Positions 7,554 to 16,698 are shown, counted from the first letter of the stretch. The stretch: DNA of 40,185 nucleotides from Prevotella sp. (GCA_017960525.1 JAGCZA010000085.1:1-40185); one strand, 5' to 3'. A program made the numbers and translations. Notes: a model not told the origin generated them from the letters alone.

Positions 7554-8903
7554 ATGATGAGACAAAGACAATTGTTGTGCCTCGTGCTGCTGATGGCAAG
7601 CGTGGTGGCCGTGGGAAAGAAGAAAGTGGTGGTTAAACAGGAACTATGGCCTAACGGGGAACCGATGGCCGAATGGTTTAGTGACACCACGAAGGTGAAG
7701 GTACAGGACTTGGGCCGCCAGTACGTGCTGACCGATTACGGCGTGCGCCAAGGTACTACCGACATTCAGACAAAGGCCATTCAGGCCGTAATCGACAAAG
7801 CCGCCCAGGAGGGTGGGGGAGTCGTGGTGGTGCCTAAGGGCACGTTCTTTAGCGGTAGCCTGTTCTTCCGCCAGGGCACGCATCTCCATCTCCAGGAGGG
7901 GGCTGTGCTGAAGGGTAGTGACCGCATACGCGACTTTGAGATACGCGAGACGCGCATAGAGGGCCAGACGTGCAAATACTTTGTCGCGCTGGTCAATGCC
8001 GACGGGCTGGACGGCTTTACCATCACGGGAAAGGGCACCATCGACGGCAATGGCGAGAGTTACTGGGAGCAGTTCTGGATTCGCCGCCAGTGGAACCGCC
8101 AATGCACCAACAAGGACGAGCAACGGCCACGATTGACTTACATATCGAATTGTAAGAATGTGACCGTTCAGGACGTGCGGCTCATCAACTCGCCCTTCTG
8201 GACGAACCACGTCTACCGCTCAGACCACGTGCGCTACCTCGACCTCTACATCTACTCCTCTACGCAGGACATCAAAGGCCCTTCGACCGATGCCATCGAC
8301 ATCGACGTGTGCCACGACGTGGTGGTGCGCGGCTGCTATATGAATGTGAACGATGACGCCGTGGTGCTGAAGGGCGGCAAGGGCACTTTTGCCGACAAGG
8401 CTCCAGAGAACGGCCCCTGCTATAACATCTTGGTGGAGGATTGCGAATATGGCCACGTGCACGGTTGTATGACTCTCGGCTCGGAGAGTGTGCACGACTG
8501 GAACGTCATCTTGCGTCGTTGCCGTGTGGGGGCTGCCACCCGTGTGCTCTGGCTGAAGATGCGCCCCGACACGCCGCAACACTACGAATATGTCACCGTA
8601 GACCAGATGGAGGGCCGCACAAATATGTTCCTTGTCTGCAAGCCCTGGACACAATTCTACGAGAAGCAGGAGCGCGAGGATATGCCGATGTCGCAATGCA
8701 ACAACATCACCCTGCGCAATATCCGTATGGATTGCACCACGTTCTTCGACGTGGAGAAGTCGGACAAGTATCTGTTGAAGAACTTTACTTTCGAGAACAT
8801 CGACGTCACGGACAAGGCCAAAGTGCCTGCTTTCTCGGTGAATCCCATTGAGAACCTCACGTTGAGGAACGTCACTATTAATGGCAAAAAAACAGACCAG
8901 TAG
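7554..8903 (+). CDS. Glycoside hydrolase family 28 (polygalacturonase-type) enzyme
   Basis: 449 aa, exported. A hydrophobic signal segment spans residues 5-20. An in-frame start 30 nt upstream (7524) would place ten extra residues before it, so ATG 7554 (or 7557) is preferred. The body is a right-handed parallel beta-helix of the GH28 family, which hydrolyses galacturonic acid linkages in pectin. Catalytic motifs are visible in order: STDAIDID (244-251, the NTD motif), NDDAVVLKGG (266-275, the DD motif), GHVHG (300-304, the GHG motif with one inserted residue) and LWLKMRPD (332-339, the substrate-binding RIK equivalent). The H-V-H spacing and the Ser in place of Asn suggest a subtype such as an exo-acting or rhamnogalacturonan enzyme. 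It ends 7 nt from the convergent OstA-like gene. No clear own promoter is seen; the region before it is rearranged. Confidence 0.85.
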   Translation: MMRQRQLLCLVLLMASVVAVGKKKVVVKQELWPNGEPMAEWFSDTTKVKVQDLGRQYVLTDYGVRQGTTDIQTKAIQAVIDKAAQEGGGVVVVPKGTFFSGSLFFRQGTHLHLQEGAVLKGSDRIRDFEIRETRIEGQTCKYFVALVNADGLDGFTITGKGTIDGNGESYWEQFWIRRQWNRQCTNKDEQRPRLTYISNCKNVTVQDVRLINSPFWTNHVYRSDHVRYLDLYIYSSTQDIKGPSTDAIDIDVCHDVVVRGCYMNVNDDAVVLKGGKGTFADKAPENGPCYNILVEDCEYGHVHGCMTLGSESVHDWNVILRRCRVGAATRVLWLKMRPDTPQHYEYVTVDQMEGRTNMFLVCKPWTQFYEKQEREDMPMSQCNNITLRNIRMDCTTFFDVEKSDKYLLKNFTFENIDVTDKAKVPAFSVNPIENLTLRNVTINGKKTDQ

Positions 8904-8910
8904 CACACGC

Positions 8911-10572
8911 TTACTGGTCTCTTTTTGCCTTTTTCGTCTTCATCTGGGTGCCCTCCTTCTTGGGGCGCCAGTTGAAGATGTCGTGCTTGGAGAGCGGACG
9001 CACGTAGTCGAACCACTGGAAACCTTCAAGGAAACGGTTGGCTGGCGGTATCTGCGACATAGGGTACATCGTGCCCTCGCTTCGGGGCGACCAGATGCGC
9101 TTCAACTTGCGTTGCTCCATAAACATACGAAGTTCGCTGGTCTCCATATAGACAAGGCCCACATACGAAGTGTCGGCATTATCAACGGGGTAGTAGTCCA
9201 CGATGACGTTGTCCTTGGCCATCGTCTCGTGGATTTCGCCGTTGGTGAAGTAGGCGAACATCTCTTTTGACGACACCTGGTTGTACACGTCGTCGCCCTG
9301 GAGTTTCTCAATCGAGAAAGCCTGGTTGATGACGTGGGCGTGGTCAATCACCGAGTCACGCATAAACACCTGAATCTCTTCGCCCACGAGCTGCTGGTTG
9401 CCGTTCCACACGATGGGGTCTATGTGCATGGTGAGGCAGGAGTCTTTCGAGTTGTAGACCAGCGAGTCGCAGACGGCCTGGAGGTCGATGCGGAAGGCTC
9501 TCACCTTGTTGTAGGCGTGCATGATGCGGTAGACGGAGTCGGTGTTCAGATTGTAGGAAAAGACCTTGAAGGTGTCGGCGTGGATGAAGAGTGAGTCGCG
9601 CTGCGAGTAGTCTATCGACACGGCTTTGTCGGTGCACATAGCGTAGCCCGTGGAGTCGTTGTAGTAACCGTAGTCGCATAGCAGGATGTTCTTGTTCACC
9701 GTGTCGTTGTATTCTACATTGACGAAGGCCTCGCTAATGCCGCTATTGCCGTCGTGCCAGAGGCTATCGCCCACCAGCGTGCGCCCGCCGTTGTCCAGTC
9801 GCGAGCGGTTGAGCAACTCGGCTTGTTCGGTGGCGGTGTTGTAGGAGCCTTGTTCGGAATAGATGTGGCTACGGCCGGAGACAATGTCCGACGGCCCCAT
9901 AATGTTTGCCAACTTGGTGCGGGTGTTGTAGTTCAGGGTGTCGGTGGTGAGCGTGAACTTCTTGTCGACCATCTTCACGTCGTTGGTGAAGAAGGCGTCT
10001 TTCGTGTCGGTGTGGTATTCGCCGTAGACGGAAGTCAGCGTGGTGGTCTTGTCCACCAGTTTGCCGCCTGTGTTGTAGTAGCCCAGATTGTCGATGCGGT
10101 CGAAGTAGAGGTTTTCCGTGTAGAGCGTGGTAGTACGGTTGCGTAGCACCACCTGCTTACCTTGGATGAAGGCTTTGGCCTCCATCGTCTTGCTATTCCC
10201 GTCGTAGTAGCCGTAGTCGCTGGTTAGCGAGAGCGTGTCGCCCTGCACCATTCGCACGTTGTGCCAGGCCTCAAACGAGTTGCTGGCCTCGAAGAAGTTG
10301 GCCGAGTCGCAATAGAGGCGTGCCCCGTCGTGCTCAAACTGAACCTTGCCCGTAAGCACCTGGGCGTCGTTGTTGCGCCAACGGTCGTAGCGTAGTTCGT
10401 CGGCGTGAACCAGATAGACGCGGTCTTTGTCTTTCTTCTGGGGCTTGGCGCGCTCTGTACCATTGAAGAATGATGCGCGCCCAGCGTTAGTGAATAGTGA
10501 ATAATGAACGATGAACAGTGCCGTAAACACTATCCATAATATCCGTCCAGATGTATAGTTTCTCTTACTCAC
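8911..10572 (-). CDS. OstA/LptA-like outer-membrane biogenesis protein
   Basis: 553 aa. An N-terminal signal segment (about residues 9-32) includes the unusual text FIVHYSLFTN, encoded by TTCACT-type repeat DNA. From residue 50 on the chain is rich in short beta strands (YLVHADELRYDR, LTGKVQFEHDGARLYCDSA, and so on), the pattern of OstA/LptA-type beta-jellyroll proteins that carry lipopolysaccharide across the periplasm. Bacteroidetes have a long OstA-like protein of this size (OstA_2 type). It is the last gene of a minus-strand run guaB - parvulin - parvulin - OstA-like, fitting outer-membrane assembly. A 70-nt gap full of TCACTT repeats separates it from the parvulin upstream. In related genomes I recall mutL following; here GH28 follows instead, convergently. 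Confidence 0.8.
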   Translation of the reverse strand: MSKRNYTSGRILWIVFTALFIVHYSLFTNAGRASFFNGTERAKPQKKDKDRVYLVHADELRYDRWRNNDAQVLTGKVQFEHDGARLYCDSANFFEASNSFEAWHNVRMVQGDTLSLTSDYGYYDGNSKTMEAKAFIQGKQVVLRNRTTTLYTENLYFDRIDNLGYYNTGGKLVDKTTTLTSVYGEYHTDTKDAFFTNDVKMVDKKFTLTTDTLNYNTRTKLANIMGPSDIVSGRSHIYSEQGSYNTATEQAELLNRSRLDNGGRTLVGDSLWHDGNSGISEAFVNVEYNDTVNKNILLCDYGYYNDSTGYAMCTDKAVSIDYSQRDSLFIHADTFKVFSYNLNTDSVYRIMHAYNKVRAFRIDLQAVCDSLVYNSKDSCLTMHIDPIVWNGNQQLVGEEIQVFMRDSVIDHAHVINQAFSIEKLQGDDVYNQVSSKEMFAYFTNGEIHETMAKDNVIVDYYPVDNADTSYVGLVYMETSELRMFMEQRKLKRIWSPRSEGTMYPMSQIPPANRFLEGFQWFDYVRPLSKHDIFNWRPKKEGTQMKTKKAKRDQ

Positions 10573-10626
10573 TCCTCACTCTTCACTCCTCACTTATCAC
10601 TTATCACTTTTCACTTTTCACTTATC
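10564..10626. repeat. TCACTT/CTTCAC low-complexity array
   Basis: About nine degenerate 6-8-nt units of the type TCACTCT / TCACTTA fill the gap before the OstA-like gene. In the gene's sense the units read AGTGA, which includes a GGAG-like ribosome-binding purine run. The signal peptide just downstream carries the opposite sense (TTCACT), so the two can pair in the mRNA. Confidence 0.8.
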
Positions 10627-10642
10627 GTTAGGGCGCAGCCCG

Positions 10643-12064
10643 CTACTTCGCCCACCCTTCATACTCAAACTCGCAATCGCGGTAGGCGTCGCCTATGCGC
10701 ACGTAGGTGTTCTTGATTTTGTTGACCACCCAGTCGTGCAATTTCTGCTCTTGGCGCTTCTGTTGCACCATCTCCTTCATCACCTGGAAGTCTTCGGTGA
10801 TGGTGGCCTTGTGGCCCTCGGTGCGGCTTTTTAGTTTGGCCACCAAGCAGACGGTCTTGCCCTGGTCGTTAATCATCTGGAAGGCCCTCGAAATCTGGCC
10901 CACTTGCAGGGTGTCCACGGCCTTGGCTATCTCTGGCGGCAGGTCTTGCAAGCGGAAGCGGGAAGTCTGACCCCGCTCCGAGCGGTTGGCCATCAGGCCC
11001 TTGTTGTTGCGGGTGTCCTTGTCGTCGGAGACGATGGTGGCTGCGTCTTCAAAGTTGAAGTTGCCGGTGTATCGGCCTTCCAGGAACTTGGGCCGCACAC
11101 CCTCACGGATGTTGTCGGCAATAGAGTCGAGGAAAACAATCGACTTGTTCACGGCGGAGTCGCTAACGACGGGCTTGCGCAGGATGTGGCGCACCTTGAT
11201 TTTGTCGCCGCGCTTGTCAATAAGTTGGATGATGTGGAAGCCGAACTCCGATTCCACAATCTTGGAAATCTTCTTTGGGTCGGTCAAGTTGAAAGCCACG
11301 GCGGCAAAGGCCGGGTCGAGAATGGTACGGCCCACGTAGTCCATTTCTCCGCCCTGGCGGCGTGAGCCTGGGTCTTCGCTATAGAGGCGTGCCAGTGTCT
11401 GGAACGAAGTCTCGCCTCGGTTGATGCGGTCGGTGTATTCGCGCAATTCGTCCTTTACGCGGTTAATCTCCTTGATGGATATTTTCGGGGTCTGGGTGAT
11501 GATTTGCACCTCTACCTCAGTAGGCACGAAGGGGATGCTATCTTGTGGCATATCCTTGAAATAGCGGCGCACCTCGGCGGGGGTCACCACGATGTCCTCC
11601 ACCAACTTCTGCTTCATCTTCTGGATGAGCAATTGGTCGCGCAGGTCGTCGTGCATCGATTGCCTGATTTGGGTGATGCTCTGCTTGCGGTATTCCTCCA
11701 GTTTCTCCCTTGAGCCAATCTGCTCAATCATATACTCGATGCGTGCCTCTATTTGCGAGGAGATTTCGGCCTCGGTCACGTCCTTGTCGATACTATCGAT
11801 GGCAGCCTGGTGGAGGAATAACTTCTGCACGGCCAATTGTTCAGGGATAACGCAATCTGGGTTGCCCTTCCAGTGCTGCCCCTCCATAGCGGCCTGTATG
11901 CGGGTCACCTCCACGTCGCTACGTAGAATAGCCTCGTCGCCTACCACCCACACCACTTCATCAACAACATTTTGCGCCGTTGCACGGCTAGTGAAGAGTG
12001 AAAAGTGAAGAGTGAATAGTGCAAACGCAACAAAACACTTCCCCATAAATCTATAGTTGTTCAT
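10643..12064 (-). CDS. SurA-like periplasmic peptidyl-prolyl isomerase and chaperone
   Basis: 473 aa. Signal peptide in the first 31 residues, whose core LFTLHFSLFTS is encoded by TTCACT-type repeat DNA (11990-12020). A SurA_N chaperone domain follows (about 32-170, VVDEVVWVVGDEAILRSDVE). Then two parvulin-like domains: about 180-285 (FQTLARLYSEDPGSRRQGGEMDYV, FGFHIIQLIDKRG) and about 285-410 (KVRHILRKP and the rest, more degenerate). SurA escorts unfolded outer-membrane proteins through the periplasm. It sits between another parvulin and the OstA-like gene. The start at 12064 overlaps the end of a four-helix-bundle gene by 14 nt; an alternative ATG at 12046 would avoid the overlap and still give a full signal peptide. 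Confidence 0.85.
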   Translation of the reverse strand: MNNYRFMGKCFVAFALFTLHFSLFTSRATAQNVVDEVVWVVGDEAILRSDVEVTRIQAAMEGQHWKGNPDCVIPEQLAVQKLFLHQAAIDSIDKDVTEAEISSQIEARIEYMIEQIGSREKLEEYRKQSITQIRQSMHDDLRDQLLIQKMKQKLVEDIVVTPAEVRRYFKDMPQDSIPFVPTEVEVQIITQTPKISIKEINRVKDELREYTDRINRGETSFQTLARLYSEDPGSRRQGGEMDYVGRTILDPAFAAVAFNLTDPKKISKIVESEFGFHIIQLIDKRGDKIKVRHILRKPVVSDSAVNKSIVFLDSIADNIREGVRPKFLEGRYTGNFNFEDAATIVSDDKDTRNNKGLMANRSERGQTSRFRLQDLPPEIAKAVDTLQVGQISRAFQMINDQGKTVCLVAKLKSRTEGHKATITEDFQVMKEMVQQKRQEQKLHDWVVNKIKNTYVRIGDAYRDCEFEYEGWAK

Positions 12065-12411
12065 TATTCTTTGCTGTTTTTATAGATGCTATTATTATTC
12101 TGATGATTTCATCAACATCAACTTTTAAACTTGTGTATTCCTCTTGTGTTAAATAACCTGACCTGTTTAGAACAACGAGCCAATAAGATGTTTCACTTGC
12201 TTCTTTCAAAGAAATACTTATCTTACTTATGAAATCAGCTTTACTTTGGGCATATATGGCTTCATAAACATTAGCTCCAATACTTGTTCCACTTCTTAAA
12301 ATCTGCTTTGATAAGATGGTTTCCTTTTGGACGTTTTGAAGTTTTTTTACACATTCCACCACATTTAATGGCAAAATCTAATGACTTCTTTGCCAATATG
12401 CTCTCTGCCAT
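12051..12411 (-). pseudogene. Four-helix-bundle (23S rRNA intervening-sequence type) protein, frameshifted
   Basis: Reading from ATG 12411 gives MAESILAKKSLDFAIK, the expected start of this family. One extra base (the T paired with A 12363) then shifts the frame. Removing it restores VVECVKKLQNVQ and LSKQILRSGTSIGANVYEA through to the stop at 12051. The corrected protein aligns without gaps across the join with the intact paralogue at 13901-14269 (FAIKIVNCFQYLQNEKK). The family (S23 / IVP, related in fold to Avd of diversity-generating retroelements) forms small pentameric helical bundles; its function in bacteria is mostly unknown. A weaker TTG start at 12374 could still make a shortened 107-aa product. 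It overlaps the SurA-like start by 14 nt. Confidence 0.8.
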
Positions 12412-12414
12412 ACT

Positions 12415-12456
12415 ACTTTACTCTTATCACTCATCACTCTTCACTCTTCACTATTC
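12415..12456. repeat. TCACTCT low-complexity array
   Basis: About six TCACTCT/TCACTAT-type units just upstream of the frameshifted four-helix-bundle gene, followed by CGTTAG. A second array of opposite sense (11990-12020) lies at the other end of that gene, inside the SurA-like signal peptide, so the pair flanks it as imperfect inverted repeats. Confidence 0.75.
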
Positions 12457-12468
12457 GTTAGCGTAGCG

Positions 12469-13920
12469 TCAGTGGTTATTGACGGTTTGAAGCACCTCTT
12501 TATTGACGGTCCAGTTGTATTTGCGGCGCAGGTCGGCCACCCAGGCTTTCTCCAGTTCCTCCTGATAGTCGGCTACCACCAGTCCGCGCACGTCGGTGTA
12601 GTCTTCGGGGCCTTTCTTCAGGATTTTGCCATAGACTTCATCGATGGGATAGTCCTTGAGGTGCTTGACAATGGTGTCTTTCTTGAAGATGATGCTATCT
12701 ACGAGGGCGTTGTCACCCTTCTTGAAGATGCCTTTCTCCACGCGGATGCGGATGACGCTATCGGCGTTGAAGGTGGTGCGCAGGGCCTCTGCCCACTTGT
12801 CGAAGGGCAGATTCTTCACGCAATCGGCCACGGCCTTTACGTCGGCCTGGTCCTTCACGTGGTAGGCCATACCCTTGAAGCGCGGCTCGTCCCAGGTGTA
12901 GTTCTTCTTGTGCTTCTTGTAGTAGTTGGCCAGTCCGGCCTCGTCCTTGGCGGCCTTGTCCCACACCAGTTGGTTGCTGATTTCGTAGAGCAGCAGACCA
13001 TCGTGGTATTCCTGGATGAGGTACTTCAGTTCCTGGTCGTTGGCCGATAGTTCTGCGGCCTTCTCTTCCATATACTTCTGCTTGTCGATTTTGCCTTCTG
13101 AGCGTGCCACGAGCGTGTCCACCTTTGCCTTTGCAATCTGGTCGCGCATATTGCGCCTTTCCATAAACTTGAGGATGGCATCGTGGTGATATTCATACGG
13201 TTCAAACTGCTTGCGCCCCTTGAGTTGGATGATGTGATAGCCGAAGGATGTCTGCACCACGGGAGACACCTGGCCTGAGTCGGTGAGGGCGAAAGCCGCA
13301 TCCTCGAAGTCCTTGACCAACTGGCCGCGTTGTACAAACGGTAGTTCGCCACCTTTGGAGGCTGTGCCTGGGTCTTGCGAGAGGCGGGTGGCCAGTTCGG
13401 CAAAGTCGGCGCCGTTTTGTATGGCCTTGTAGATGGAGTCGATGCGCACCTTGGCGGCATCCCACTCCTCCTTCGGGGCCTGTTGCTTGCAGGAGATGAG
13501 GATATGGGCGGGCTTGATGAGGCCATCGGGGCCGATGCGCTCTACCGTCTGGTCGTAAATCTTGTGGGCCTCAGCCTCGATGTCGTCATCGGTGACGAGC
13601 ATAGGCATCACCTGCTGGTCGCGGTACTGGGCAAACTCGTCCTTGTACGATTGTAGTGTGTCGTAGTGGGCGTCGAGGGCGGCAAAGACCTTCAACTTGT
13701 AGTTCACGAAGAGGTCTACATATTCCTCCACCGACTTCTTGTCGATGACGCCCTCAGAGTTGTTCTTGTTATAGGAATACTCAAATTCTGAGCGTGGCAC
13801 GGGCTGGCCGTTGATGGTCATAATGATGGGGTCGGTCTGCGCCCCTGCGGGGCTAAATAATAATGAAAAAAGAACAAATAATAAACCTTTCGTCTTAAAA
13901 TTAACTGATGTATTTCTCAT
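12469..13920 (-). CDS. Parvulin-type peptidyl-prolyl isomerase (PpiC/SurA family)
   Basis: 483 aa. Signal peptide about residues 1-27 (GLLFVLFSLLFSPAGAQ). A chaperone-like N-terminal helical region is followed by a canonical parvulin domain (about 138-240: IKPAHILISCKQQ, FAELATRLSQDPGTASKGGELPFV, FGYHIIQLKGRK). The C-terminal half is a second, degenerate parvulin-like and helical region (about 330-480). It should act in the periplasm on outer-membrane or secreted proteins. It is the first parvulin after guaB. Its start ATG 13920 overlaps the end of the four-helix-bundle gene at 13901 by 20 nt, so it is probably translated by coupling. It differs from the SurA-like neighbour in domain spacing, so this is an old pair, not a recent duplication. 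Confidence 0.85.
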   Translation of the reverse strand: MRNTSVNFKTKGLLFVLFSLLFSPAGAQTDPIIMTINGQPVPRSEFEYSYNKNNSEGVIDKKSVEEYVDLFVNYKLKVFAALDAHYDTLQSYKDEFAQYRDQQVMPMLVTDDDIEAEAHKIYDQTVERIGPDGLIKPAHILISCKQQAPKEEWDAAKVRIDSIYKAIQNGADFAELATRLSQDPGTASKGGELPFVQRGQLVKDFEDAAFALTDSGQVSPVVQTSFGYHIIQLKGRKQFEPYEYHHDAILKFMERRNMRDQIAKAKVDTLVARSEGKIDKQKYMEEKAAELSANDQELKYLIQEYHDGLLLYEISNQLVWDKAAKDEAGLANYYKKHKKNYTWDEPRFKGMAYHVKDQADVKAVADCVKNLPFDKWAEALRTTFNADSVIRIRVEKGIFKKGDNALVDSIIFKKDTIVKHLKDYPIDEVYGKILKKGPEDYTDVRGLVVADYQEELEKAWVADLRRKYNWTVNKEVLQTVNNH

Positions 13921-14269
13921 TTTTCCTTGTTGTTTTTATTGATGCTATAATAATTCTAATTATTTCATCTAAATCTTTTTTTAATGATTTAAAGATACTA
14001 TCATCAAAGTAACCAGTTCTATTAAGGATAACAATCCAATAGGAAGTTTCGCTTGCTTCTTTGAGTGAAATGTTAAGTTTATTCACAAAATCTGCTCTAC
14101 TTTGGCCATAAATTGCCTCATGTGCATTTGCTCCAATACTTGTTCCGCTTCGCAACAACTGTTTTGACATAACAAACTCTTTCTTCTCATTTTGTAAATA
14201 CTGAAAGCAATTCACTATCTTGATTGCAAAGGAAATGGTCTTTTCCAATAACGGATTGTCTGTTCCCAT
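13901..14269 (-). CDS. Four-helix-bundle (23S rRNA intervening-sequence type) protein
   Basis: 122 aa from ATG 14269 (an upstream TTG at 14278 is less likely). Family hallmarks: LLEKTISFAIKIVN, LSKQ-type MSKQLLRSGTSIGANAHEA, QSRADFVNKLNISLKEASE, TSYWIVILNRTGYF. These small proteins form oligomeric helical bundles, were first seen encoded in 23S rRNA intervening sequences, and share the fold of the Avd accessory protein. Here the gene is far from rRNA. It overlaps the parvulin start by 20 nt and lies 57 nt after guaB. The intervening bases are an AT-rich low-complexity stretch (14285-14332, repeated TTATTTG-like text). A frameshifted paralogue occupies the same position before the next parvulin. 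Its cellular role is unknown. Confidence 0.85.
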   Translation of the reverse strand: MGTDNPLLEKTISFAIKIVNCFQYLQNEKKEFVMSKQLLRSGTSIGANAHEAIYGQSRADFVNKLNISLKEASETSYWIVILNRTGYFDDSIFKSLKKDLDEIIRIIIASIKTTRKNEKYIS

Positions 14270-14326
14270 ATTCAGCAAAAGAGTTTGTTATTTGGCATTT
14301 GTTATTTATTATTTGATATTTTTCAT

Positions 14327-15835
<1,509 letters not shown>

Positions 15836-15845
15836 TTATTGCGTG

Positions 15846-15853
15846 CAAAGGTA
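15846..15853 (-). promoter_or_regulatory. Promoter -7 box for guaB
   Basis: CAAAGGTA on the plus strand is TAccTTTG on the minus strand, about 35 nt before the guaB start. The -33 half is weak (a CTTG-like text around 15870). Confidence 0.7.
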
Positions 15854-15964
15854 CTATTTTTTCACCACACGGCGTGCAAGTTCAGCCATTAATTAATACG
15901 TTTTAACCCATATTCTTTAGAATTTGCAAGTCTCGCCCCAAAAATCAGGTTTGTCCTAACTATG

Positions 15965-16030
15965 AGATTGGTTCGTCCAAAGTGGTAGATTGGTTCGTCC
16001 AAAGTGGTAGATTGGTTCGTCCAAAGTGGT
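15965..16030 (+). repeat. Three identical 22-nt tandem repeats with TTCGTCC core
   Basis: Three perfect copies of a 22-nt unit (15965-15986, 15987-16008, 16009-16030), each beginning AGATTGGTTCGTCCAAA. Within each unit TTGG and CCAA can pair around a TTCGT loop. The same core, at the same 22-nt period and in three copies, occurs at 30382-30447. It lies about 110 nt upstream of the guaB promoter, in a stretch with no supported gene. Confidence 0.95.
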
Positions 16031-16142
16031 AGGGACGTTATTTGAAAATTGGCATACGATTCCCCCAGACGCGCCTGTGGTAAAGTCAATTTGCCTACAT
16101 CATACGATGCCCTCCCAGTATCGGGGCGGTCTGGCACCCCAA

Positions 16143-16328
16143 AAGCGTCCCACGCGTCCCAGCGTCCCACGTCCCATTTAGTACCTTCCAATTTTCCGAA
16201 AATGTGTAGAGTAGATTCTTATTACTATATATTATTATAATATATAATAATAAACTTGTTAGGGGGGTGGTCTGCATATATGGAACCACCTTAATGGGAC
16301 GTGGGACGCTGGGACGCGTGGGACGCTT
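16143..16328. repeat. 36-bp perfect inverted repeat around an AT-rich core
   Basis: The arm at 16143-16178 is the exact reverse complement of the arm at 16293-16328. Each arm is itself built from degenerate GCGTCCCAC units. The 114-nt interior is mostly AT-rich (16215-16255, many TATAT runs) and carries a further small hairpin near 16267-16291 (GGTGGT against ACCACC). I see no coding potential inside and no obvious target-site duplication. It could be a miniature mobile element or a large cruciform/RNA hairpin. Confidence 0.9.
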
Positions 16329-16468
16329 CGGGCTGTCTTTTCCTGAAAAAGGTTGACTCGCCCGCCTGGGGAAAGTTGACTACTTTCACTGAAGCGGTTG
16401 ACTCTGTTCCTAAGAACGTGGACTTCGTACGGATATTCGTCGTCCATACTAAAACCCCGCCGACCACG

Positions 16469-16613
16469 CAATTCCGGCGTAAGATTCAGGCCGCAACGGG
16501 GCTTACGGCGGCCAACTACATCCTGGTCATCCGAATGGAAGAGGCCAAACGCCTGCTGGCGCAACGTCCCAAGTACCACTCCGTCAGACTACATCAAATC
16601 GTCTGCCCAATAG
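16469..16613 (+). pseudogene. Remnant of an AraC-family regulator
   Basis: The frame at 16469 reads QFRRKIQAATGLTAANYI followed by RMEEAKRLLAQRPKY, a clear AraC-type first helix-turn-helix (compare QLRRKxQAxTGxSPxxYI...RLxxAKxLL). Immediately after, the next frame gives TPSDYIKSSAQ and a stop at 16611-16613, which looks like the C-terminal end of such a protein. The second helix-turn-helix between them (about 40 residues) is missing, so an internal deletion with a frame change is the simplest reading. No intact upstream part is visible. Confidence 0.7.
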
Positions 16614-16698
16614 GCCGCCAAGCCGCACTTTTTCCCCTACTAAATCCCCCAAAATCTCTTCGGTCAATTGCCTTTGTGTCTTTTTTTCCCGCTTCCGC

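Noticed and set aside
8187-8215. Possible extra copy of the repeat core (GGACGAACCA) on the minus strand
   Set aside because: It lies inside the GH28 coding sequence in a conserved segment, with no 22-nt period and no paired stem.
12415-12456. CRISPR-like or tRNA-like feature in the TCACT arrays
   Set aside because: Units are 6-8 nt, degenerate and without spacers; no cloverleaf can be drawn.
15965-16030. CRISPR array
   Set aside because: Units are directly abutting 22-nt repeats with no unique spacers, only three copies, and no cas genes nearby.
16259-16579. Minus-strand frame across the right inverted-repeat arm
   Set aside because: The translation is repetitive noise from the GCGTCCCAC words and antisense to the AraC remnant.
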